Of a stretch of 37,002 nt of DNA, positions 7,411 to 14,518 are shown one piece after another. The notes beneath the pieces were generated by a model. The model was not told where the DNA came from and did no database searches. It saw only the letters and a program-made list of their open reading frames with translations. Position 1 is the first letter of the stretch; every line of letters starts with the position of its first letter. This DNA comes from Anaerolineae bacterium (GTDB lineage Bacteria > Chloroflexota > Anaerolineae > Aggregatilineales > UBA3940), in NCBI GenBank assembly GCA_016928235.1, contig JAFGLD010000110.1:1-37002 (forward strand). The letters are read 5' to 3'. Position numbers and translations under genes: made by a program.

Positions 7411-8709
7411 ATGAGACATTTCATCACCGACAATCTCCTCCTTCGTACTGTCGAGAGCGAGACTGACATCCGGAAACTCATCGACCTCTGCAACAGTGTG
7501 TTCTCGGACACCGAGCAGCCTGATCCCCGCATCGGTGAATGGGTATCGGCGCTGCTCACACCAGGCAACCACCCGACGCTGACCCAAGATAATTACTTCC
7601 TGGTCGAGGACACCACCGGCAGCGAGATCGTCTCCACGCTGAACGTCATCCCGCAGACCTGGACGTATGACGGCATCCCCTTTGGCGTGGGGCGCATCGA
7701 GTTGGTCGGCACACGCAAGGAGTACCGCCGCCAGGGGTTGGTTCGCGAGCAGTTCAAGGCCGCCCATCAACGCTGCGCCGATCTGGGCCTGCCGGTACAG
7801 GGCATCACCGGCATCTACTGGTATTATCGTCAGTTCGGCTACGAGTACGCGCTCGATCTGGGCGGAAGGTGTCATATCGCGCTCAACATGATACCGGAGA
7901 CGCCCGCATCTTCGCCGTTCAATCTGCGGGAATGGCAGCCTGCCGATCTGCCCCGGTTAGAGGCCCTGTACGCTTTCTCTATTCGCAAAGCTCTGGTCGC
8001 CTGCCAACGCCCCACCGAGCACTGGCACTACCGGTTCGCCGGGCAGAGCCCTCAAAGTATCCAAAAGCAATGGCTGTATGCCATCACCCAGGCTGGCAAG
8101 ATTGTTGGGTATGTCATTATCCCGCTGGACTGCTGGGGATCGAGCCTGCGGATTGCCGAGCTGGTAACGGATGTTCCCTACCCCGATCTCATTCCCTGGC
8201 TGCTGCCCCGGCTACGTGACGAGATCCCCGCGCGTTTCCCGGACGCCGATCCCCCACTTAAGGGTATCGATTTCCACCTGGGCCGCCGCTATCCTGTCTA
8301 TCCTTACCTGAAATGCTACCAACCGGTGCTTCATGCACCCTATGCCTGGTACATCCGCGTACCTGACCCGGCAGCCTTCATCCACCAGATTGCACCGGCC
8401 CTGGAGAAGCGCATCGCTCACAGCCCGCTGGCCGGCCTGACACGCTCGCTGACATTGGATTTTTACACCAGCGGCCTACGGCTTGACTTTGAGGAAGGTC
8501 GGTTGGCCGCGGCTGCCAACTTGCCACGTGGCATCGAGAAGTCCGATGGGAGGTTCCCACCGCTGGTCTTTTTGCAGCTCTTGTTTGGTTACCGGAGTCT
8601 CTCGCAAATCTTTCACAGCTTTCCGGATGCGGGCGCCAGCCTGGAGGTCTGTACCATTCTAAACACACTCTTCCCCCGAAAGCCTTCCTGGGTGGTGGAA
8701 TTGTACTAA
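7411..8709 (+). CDS. Eis-like GNAT N-acetyltransferase
   Basis: A 432-aa acetyltransferase with the two-GNAT-plus-SCP2 layout of Eis (enhanced intracellular survival) proteins. The N-terminal GNAT core shows the acetyl-CoA loop GTRKEYRRQGLV, followed by GIYWYYRQFGYEYA, the Tyr-rich strand typical of this group. A second, degenerate GNAT-like region occupies the middle. The C-terminus (LTLDFYTSGLRLDFEEGRLA) looks like the SCP2-type sterol-carrier fold. Eis proteins acetylate amines of proteins or small molecules; the substrate here cannot be read. The ATG at 7411 has AGGA 8 nt upstream. It is 64 nt from a histone-deacetylase-like gene on the same strand, suggesting an acetylation/deacetylation pair. 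Confidence 0.82.
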   Translation: MRHFITDNLLLRTVESETDIRKLIDLCNSVFSDTEQPDPRIGEWVSALLTPGNHPTLTQDNYFLVEDTTGSEIVSTLNVIPQTWTYDGIPFGVGRIELVGTRKEYRRQGLVREQFKAAHQRCADLGLPVQGITGIYWYYRQFGYEYALDLGGRCHIALNMIPETPASSPFNLREWQPADLPRLEALYAFSIRKALVACQRPTEHWHYRFAGQSPQSIQKQWLYAITQAGKIVGYVIIPLDCWGSSLRIAELVTDVPYPDLIPWLLPRLRDEIPARFPDADPPLKGIDFHLGRRYPVYPYLKCYQPVLHAPYAWYIRVPDPAAFIHQIAPALEKRIAHSPLAGLTRSLTLDFYTSGLRLDFEEGRLAAAANLPRGIEKSDGRFPPLVFLQLLFGYRSLSQIFHSFPDAGASLEVCTILNTLFPRKPSWVVELY

Positions 8710-8773
8710 AACTGGTGCTATGATGGATGAGCAAGACACCGCTGTTGTGCCTTGATACCAACCAGGAGACACT

Positions 8774-9811
8774 GTGCCAACAACTGCCTACATCACCCAT
8801 CCCGACTACCGTCTGCACACCCTCGAAAATCACCCGGAACATGCCGGGCGCATCGAAGCCGTCTGGCAGCTTTTCGAGCGCACCGGCATCCTCAACCGCT
8901 TGCTGTCTGTCGATCCTGTCCCGGCCACGCCGGAGCAGCTTGGTCAGGTGCATGACTCGCGCTATATCGATTTCGTCAGGCAGTCTGCCGAGCGAGGGGG
9001 CGGGATGCTCGACCCGGATACTTACCTGCTGCCTGTCTCCTACGATGTGGCCTGCCTGGCCGCGGGTGGGGTGATCACTGCGGTCGATGTTGTGTTGGCG
9101 GGTCAAGCCGATAATGGTCTGGCGCTGGTGCGTCCCCCCGGACACCATGCGACGGCTTCTCGCGCCATGGGTTTCTGCCTGTTCAACAACGTTGCTATCG
9201 CCGCGCGATACGCGCAAAGCAGAGATCCGTCGATCAAGCGGGTGATGATCGTCGATTACGATGTCCATCACGGCAACGGCACGCAAGACACCTTTTATGA
9301 CGATCCGGATGTCTTCTACATCTCGACGCACCAATATCCCCATTACCCCGGCACAGGCGCGCTGAATGAGATCGGGGAGGGGGAAGGCAAGGGAACTACG
9401 CTTAACATGCCGCTGCCGGCCGGGGTCGGCAGCGACGGGTTCAGGCTGCTCTATCAACAAGTGCTGTGGCCGGCAGCCAGGCGCTTCCGCCCCGATCTGA
9501 TCCTGGTCTCGGCGGGCTTCGATGCCCATTGGGCCGATCACCTGGCTATGCTCCATCTCGACCTGAGAGGCTACACCGATCTGGCGCGCGAGCTGATTCG
9601 GATGGCGGATGATCTGTGCAAGGGACGGATCGTTTTTGTGTTAGAAGGCGGTTATGATCTGGAGGTGTTATCCCACGGCCTGTTGAACGTTGTCTACGCG
9701 CTACAGGGCCTGGACGAGCTATCCGACCCGGTCGGCGATCTCGATATGCCGCAGCAGGATGTCGAATCATTGGTCGATCAACTGGTGAAGCTGCACCATC
9801 TCGACGCATAA
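8774..9811 (+). CDS. Histone-deacetylase-family (AcuC/HDAC-like) zinc hydrolase
   Basis: A 345-aa arginase/deacetylase-fold enzyme that removes acetyl groups from lysine or acetylpolyamines using zinc. All key residues are visible: the catalytic His pair in RPPGHHA (H124, H125), zinc ligands D163 and H165 in DYDVHHGNGT, the third ligand D250 in SAGFDAHWAD, and the transition-state Tyr in LEGGYD (Y294). GFCLFNNVAIAARYA is also conserved. Translation starts at the GTG at 8774, with AGGAG 5 nt upstream. It probably shares a transcript with the acetyltransferase just upstream. Whether the substrate is a protein or a small amide is not clear from sequence. Confidence 0.92.
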   Translation: MPTTAYITHPDYRLHTLENHPEHAGRIEAVWQLFERTGILNRLLSVDPVPATPEQLGQVHDSRYIDFVRQSAERGGGMLDPDTYLLPVSYDVACLAAGGVITAVDVVLAGQADNGLALVRPPGHHATASRAMGFCLFNNVAIAARYAQSRDPSIKRVMIVDYDVHHGNGTQDTFYDDPDVFYISTHQYPHYPGTGALNEIGEGEGKGTTLNMPLPAGVGSDGFRLLYQQVLWPAARRFRPDLILVSAGFDAHWADHLAMLHLDLRGYTDLARELIRMADDLCKGRIVFVLEGGYDLEVLSHGLLNVVYALQGLDELSDPVGDLDMPQQDVESLVDQLVKLHHLDA

Positions 9812-9823
9812 CCAGAGTGAATC

Positions 9824-9857
9824 AAAAAGGCGAGATATCGTCCAAGATGCCTCGCCT
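9824..9857 (-). terminator. Terminator of rtcB
   Basis: AGGCGAG (9828-9834) and CTCGCCT (9851-9857) form a 7-bp stem. Read on the minus strand it is followed by a run of T, so it should end rtcB transcription; the plus strand has no T tract here. Confidence 0.65.
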
Positions 9858-9878
9858 CATACGAATGACGTCAGAACC

Positions 9879-11327
9879 TTATCCCTTGATCACCGCCACC
9901 GGCACCAACCGGGCCACCTTGCGGGCAATATCCGCCCCGCTGACCACCTTGACCACCTCATCGACGTCCTTATAGGCCTGGGGCGCTTCTTCGGCCAGGC
10001 CGGACATCGAGCCGGCGCGTATGGTGATGCCCTCATTCTTCAGCTCGATACGAAGCTTTTCTCCCTGGATCGAGCGTTTAGCCTCGTTGCGGCTCATCGT
10101 GCGCCCCGCGCCATGGCAAGAGCTGCCAAACGTCTGCTCCATGCTGGCAGCCGTCCCGACCAGTATCCAACTCGATGTTCCCATCGACCCCGGTACCAGT
10201 ACCGGCTGACCAATGTCGCGATATTCTGCCGGGAGACCTTCGAAGCCAGGGCCAAAAGCCCGGGTAGCGCCCTTGCGATGGACGGTCACCTCGATGGGTT
10301 TGCCATCTACCACATGTTCCTCGACCTTGGCCATGTTGTGGGTGATGTCATAGACCTGGGACAGGCTCCAGTCTCGAAGCTGCTTCCGCAGAACTTCCTC
10401 GAAGCTGTTCCGGATCAGAGATGTCAGCACCTGCCGGTTGACAAAAGCGTAATTAGCCGCTGTGCACATCGCGCCGTAATAGGCCTGTCCCTCCGGCGAG
10501 TTAAAGGGCATATAGATCAGCTCACGGTCCGGGATGCTGATGTTGTATTTGTGAATGGCCGATTGGAAGCTCCGTACGTAATCGGTGCACACCTGATGGC
10601 CAAATCCGCGCGATCCACAGTGAATCTGGACCGCAATGCATCCTTCCACCAGCCCCATCGCCGAAGCAGCCTGTTCATCGTAGACTTCATCGATGATGTC
10701 TATCTCGATGAAGTGGTTGCCGGATCCAAGCGTCCCGACCTGGCTGATGCCCCGCTGCCAGGCGTTCTTACTGACCTGCTCCGGGTCGGCGGCCTCCATG
10801 AGACCATTCTCTTCGGTACGCAGGACATCCTGCTTCTCGGCATATCCCTCGTCGAGTGCCCACTCAGCGCCGCGCGTAAGCACCGCTTCGAACTCCTGGT
10901 TGTTGAGATTGAGCCCGCCTCCTTTGCCAACCCCGCTGGGGCAGTTGCGGTAGAGCGTCGATGTCAGCAGATCGAGATGTGGGCGGATTTCCTCCAGCTC
11001 GATGTTGCTGGCCAGCGCACGAACACCACAGCAGATATCGTAGCCCACGCCTCCGGGCGAGATCATGCCGTCCTGCGTCCGCGATGCCACCACGCCGCCG
11101 ATGGGAAAGCCGTAGCCCTGGTGGATATCGGGCATCGCCAGCGCCGCGCCGACCAGTCCCGGCAGCGTAGCCGAGTTAACCAACTGATCCACGGAGCGAT
11201 CGCCCAGTGCGGCCTCCATCAGACGCTCGCTTGCGTAAAGCCGCGCCGGGACCGTCATATCATCCCGGTAATCAACCGGAATTTCCCATACATATTCCGA
11301 CAAACGATTGAAATCTTGCTTGCGCAT
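9879..11327 (-). CDS. rtcB: RtcB-family RNA ligase
   Basis: RtcB (482 aa) joins RNA 2',3'-cyclic phosphate or 3'-phosphate ends to 5'-hydroxyl ends using GTP and Mn, in tRNA splicing or RNA repair. The family signatures are complete: PDIHQGYGFPIGGV (66-79), metal ligands D97 and C100 in GVGYDICCGVR, GSGNHF (201-206), H236 in IHCGSRGFGH, H330 in DITHN, and the guanylylated histidine H405 in SSCHGAGR. No archease cofactor gene or RtcR regulator lies next to it. A possible AGGA ribosome site lies about 9 nt before the ATG. Convergent with the deacetylase gene and closed by its own terminator. A 415-aa plus-strand frame over the same bases is an antisense shadow. Confidence 0.95.
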   Translation of the reverse strand: MRKQDFNRLSEYVWEIPVDYRDDMTVPARLYASERLMEAALGDRSVDQLVNSATLPGLVGAALAMPDIHQGYGFPIGGVVASRTQDGMISPGGVGYDICCGVRALASNIELEEIRPHLDLLTSTLYRNCPSGVGKGGGLNLNNQEFEAVLTRGAEWALDEGYAEKQDVLRTEENGLMEAADPEQVSKNAWQRGISQVGTLGSGNHFIEIDIIDEVYDEQAASAMGLVEGCIAVQIHCGSRGFGHQVCTDYVRSFQSAIHKYNISIPDRELIYMPFNSPEGQAYYGAMCTAANYAFVNRQVLTSLIRNSFEEVLRKQLRDWSLSQVYDITHNMAKVEEHVVDGKPIEVTVHRKGATRAFGPGFEGLPAEYRDIGQPVLVPGSMGTSSWILVGTAASMEQTFGSSCHGAGRTMSRNEAKRSIQGEKLRIELKNEGITIRAGSMSGLAEEAPQAYKDVDEVVKVVSGADIARKVARLVPVAVIKG

Positions 11328-11938
11328 AAAACTGTCCTATTCCTGATGCCACAAAAGTAAACTCAGCACGCATTATAGGTTGTGTCTTCACGACATCATC
11401 TCGAACACCAGGGGCCCACAAGCTGAATGCCTGTCTTGCCTTATCCCAGGTTTCTCACATAATTTAGTCAAGGAGGTGTTGCATGTTCCTCCAAAATGCA
11501 ATGGTTTGTTTTGCTGCCTGTATAACTAGCTGCTCGGCTTCAAACCTTGTCCGGTTGGGAAGCATACCCAGTCTGGTATTGATTCGCAAAATCGGGCAAT
11601 GAGCATCGTTTTGGCCATAGTAGCAAAGAGCTTCCAGGCCCTCTGAAAGTTGCAGTGATATAGATGGGCCTATCTGCCGGCGCGAGGGTGGTCGGATTTC
11701 AACCAAGCGTTGACAGCGCGCCACATTCGATGGCCCTTGACCGGCAATCTTTGCCTTTTGTCTTTACGACTGAGAACTGTTCGCTGAAAGTCGCCAAACA
11801 TTCCGAAAGGCACATCCGAGTAAACGCACGACCAGACTACTAACGTCCCAGCAGATCGAATGTACTTCGTTGTGTACCCATCAGCGCATCTGACCGGCAA
11901 CCGCGGTGAGTGTCTGAAACATTGGGGAGAGCGGAAAG
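11328..11938. other. Gap between rtcB and the kinase pair
   Basis: About 610 bases separate divergent genes. It must hold the rtcB and kinase promoters, but I see no clean -35/-10 pair. It contains one weak minus-strand frame (listed separately) and an overlapping frame at 11670-11960 that runs into the kinase start and is unlikely to be real. Confidence 0.4.
11464..11724 (-). CDS. Possible small hypothetical protein or gene remnant
   Basis: An 86-aa frame beginning with GTG. The C-terminal half (FEAEQLVIQAAKQTIAFWRN) could form an amphipathic helix and the composition is not obviously that of a shadow frame, since nothing lies on the opposite strand. No ribosome site or recognisable family. 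It could be real, a decayed fragment, or chance. Confidence 0.2.
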   Translation of the reverse strand: MARCQRLVEIRPPSRRQIGPSISLQLSEGLEALCYYGQNDAHCPILRINTRLGMLPNRTRFEAEQLVIQAAKQTIAFWRNMQHLLD

Positions 11939-14473
11939 ATGCAGCTACAGAGCTATCCACGGAAACGCCCGACTATCGGCTTGTTGATCGACAACATTGC
12001 CACCCCTGAAGGGGCTCACCAAACCAGAATGTGGGCTATCGTCGCCGCGGCTGCGGAAAAAATGGATGTCAATCTGGTCTGCTTCTTGGGTGGGGTGTTA
12101 GGCGGATATGCCCCACTAAACGAATTTGAATATCAGCGCAACGCTGTGTACGGACTGGCGACTCCACATAATATCGACGGCATCATTATCAGCAGCACTA
12201 TTGGCACGCTCATTCCCTACGAGCAATTCCTCGAATTTTGCAGGAACCTTCATCCCTTGCCAGTTGTCAGTCTCGGCACACCCCTGCCGGGCATTCCGAG
12301 CATCGTTGTCCAGCACGATATCATGCATGATTTGGTTGCCCACTTCATTGAGGTTCATGGCCATCGTCGCATTGGATTTATCCGAGGATCAGAGACCAGC
12401 AGCGTAGCGGAGAAACGATACCATGCCTATCTCAAAACACTGGCGGAGCATAACATCCCTATCGATCCCGATCTGGTTGCGCCCGGCAATTCCTTGACCA
12501 TCTCCGGCAAAGAAGCTGTTGAGTTGTTTTTGGATAAGAGAGGATTACGTCCACATCAGGATATTCAGGCGGTGATAGCCGCCAGTGATAATATGGCTCT
12601 TGGCGCAATGGAAGCACTCCTGGAGCGCGATATCCATGTGCCGGACGAGATAGCCATAGCCGGGATCGACGATATCGAGCCGGCTAGAATAGCCATACCT
12701 TCACTCACCACAGTGCGATACGACTTACAAGAAATGGGATGCCAGGCAGTGAAAACATTGTTGGCTCTCATAGCGGGGCAGCAAGTCCCTGAGGCAACCA
12801 TGATACCCAAGGCAGAGCTGGTATTGCGCCAGTCCTGTGGATGCTTTTACCAGATGTTGAAACAAGCAGCAGAGACGCCGATAGATGTGTCGGCCCCAAG
12901 CCTGGAGCAAGCGATTGTAGCACAACGTGACCGTATCATCACCGACCTGGAACAAGCACTGAGTCCATTAGCAAAGCGGGGATATCCTGCCGCAGAGTGG
13001 TCGGCCCAGATAGTAGATACTTTTATTGAGAGCTTGAGCGCGAAAAAGGCGTTTCCCAGTCCATTTTTGTATGCATTGGACAACATATTGCGACATACAG
13101 CAAAGGAGAGCGATGATGCTCTCGTATGGCACAAAGCTACTTCTGTGTTATCCCATTATACGCTGCCCTACCTGAAAGATGGCTCCTTAACCTGGATTGT
13201 TGAGCTGTGGCACAAGGCCAGGCTGTTGATTGGGACCACCAAGCATCAGCGAGAAATGCAGCAGAAGCTGGTGGCGGAACAGCAGGCCGAGACACTCCGG
13301 GATGTCTGCGAGGCATTGTTTACAACATTCGATCTGGCCAGTCTGATGGAATCAATAGCCTGCCAGTTGCCACGGTTAGGAATCGGAAAATGTTTTGTCT
13401 CGCTGTATGACCATGAGATGCCCCGGCACCAGCCTGGCTCTCCATCTGAGTGGGCCAGGCTGGTGCTGGCTTACGAGGAAAATGCGCGCAAACAGCTCGA
13501 AACAGGCGGGATCCGCTATCCTACCAGCCAGCTTATCCCATATGATTTACTCTCTCAAGAGAGAAGATATCACCTGCTGGTAGACTCACTCTATTTCAGC
13601 GAACAATTATTTGGTTTCATTGTCTTTGATGCGGGACCACCTGAGAGAGCCGTATATGCTCCGCTGAGAACACAGATTAGCGCCGCGCTCAAGGTAGCTT
13701 TTCTTCAGCAAGGTTATAGACGAGCCGAGCAAAACCTGGCACGGTCTAACCAGGAATTGGAACAATTTACCTATATTTCCTCCCATGACTTACAGGAACC
13801 GCTGCGTATGGTCAACAGTTACTTGCAGCTCCTGGAACGGCGATACTGGGGGCAGCTCGATGCGGATGCTGATGAGTTTATCAATTTCGCCACAGGTGGC
13901 GCATCTCGGATGCAAGACCTCATTAAAGATCTACTCCAGTACTCGCGGATTATCACACATGGCAAGCCATTTGTCCCTACAGATTTCAACCGGGTCTTGC
14001 AGCAAGCCTTGATCAACCTCGACGCGGAACTCTCAGCGAGCAGTGCTCAGGTGAGCTTTGATACGCTTCCCATGGTGTTAGCTGATGAACTGCAGATGAT
14101 CCAGCTTTTCCAGAATCTCATCGGTAATGCGATCCAATTCCGATCTGAGCAGCCACCCGAAATTCATATTGGAGCACAACGCGGGAATGGGGAATGGCAG
14201 TTCTCGGTTCGCGATAACGGCATTGGTATAGACTCGGAATACTTCGATTACATCTTTGTCATTTTTCAGCGGCTCAATAGTGGCGATCCGTACTCCGGCA
14301 CCGGGATTGGCCTGGCCTTATGCAAGAAGATCATAGAGCGGCATGATGGACATATCTGGGTCGAATCAGAGCCGGGCCAGGGAGCAACCTTCTATTTCAC
14401 GATCCCAATCAGGGAACAGGAATATGGCTTGCGTACCCGTTCCGGAGAGCCGCCAAAATATCAGATACACTGA
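11939..14473 (+). CDS. Soluble histidine kinase with LacI-type sensor domain
   Basis: An 844-aa protein without signal peptide or membrane segments, so probably cytosolic. Residues about 10-300 are a LacI/GalR-type periplasmic-binding fold (RPTIGLLIDN at the start, VIAASDNMALGAMEAL, IAGIDDIEPARIAIPSLTTV, ending RQSCGC) lacking any helix-turn-helix. A helical region and a GAF-like domain (about 460-590) follow, then a HisKA dimerisation domain with phospho-acceptor H616 in SSHDLQEPLR. The HATPase domain has an N box (LFQNLIGNAIQF), G1 (DNGIGID) and G2 (GTGIGLALCKKI). Expected to autophosphorylate in response to a sugar-like ligand. No response regulator is nearby. The ATG at 11939 follows GGGGAGAGCGGAAAG. 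A paralogue begins 45 nt after the stop, probably on the same transcript. Confidence 0.88.
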   Translation: MQLQSYPRKRPTIGLLIDNIATPEGAHQTRMWAIVAAAAEKMDVNLVCFLGGVLGGYAPLNEFEYQRNAVYGLATPHNIDGIIISSTIGTLIPYEQFLEFCRNLHPLPVVSLGTPLPGIPSIVVQHDIMHDLVAHFIEVHGHRRIGFIRGSETSSVAEKRYHAYLKTLAEHNIPIDPDLVAPGNSLTISGKEAVELFLDKRGLRPHQDIQAVIAASDNMALGAMEALLERDIHVPDEIAIAGIDDIEPARIAIPSLTTVRYDLQEMGCQAVKTLLALIAGQQVPEATMIPKAELVLRQSCGCFYQMLKQAAETPIDVSAPSLEQAIVAQRDRIITDLEQALSPLAKRGYPAAEWSAQIVDTFIESLSAKKAFPSPFLYALDNILRHTAKESDDALVWHKATSVLSHYTLPYLKDGSLTWIVELWHKARLLIGTTKHQREMQQKLVAEQQAETLRDVCEALFTTFDLASLMESIACQLPRLGIGKCFVSLYDHEMPRHQPGSPSEWARLVLAYEENARKQLETGGIRYPTSQLIPYDLLSQERRYHLLVDSLYFSEQLFGFIVFDAGPPERAVYAPLRTQISAALKVAFLQQGYRRAEQNLARSNQELEQFTYISSHDLQEPLRMVNSYLQLLERRYWGQLDADADEFINFATGGASRMQDLIKDLLQYSRIITHGKPFVPTDFNRVLQQALINLDAELSASSAQVSFDTLPMVLADELQMIQLFQNLIGNAIQFRSEQPPEIHIGAQRGNGEWQFSVRDNGIGIDSEYFDYIFVIFQRLNSGDPYSGTGIGLALCKKIIERHDGHIWVESEPGQGATFYFTIPIREQEYGLRTRSGEPPKYQIH

Positions 14474-14518
14474 AATGAACGGCGCATCCCCGTGTAGACA
14501 GAAAGGGGCAGAACGCAA

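Noticed and set aside
10113..11360. A 415-codon plus-strand open frame antisense to rtcB
   Set aside because: It is the mirror of a gene with all RtcB motifs; its translation is rich in His and Arg and has no domain features.
11670..11960. A minus-strand frame with a basic C-terminus suggesting a transposase fragment
   Set aside because: It overlaps the start of the kinase gene and another frame, and I could not identify any transposase motif.
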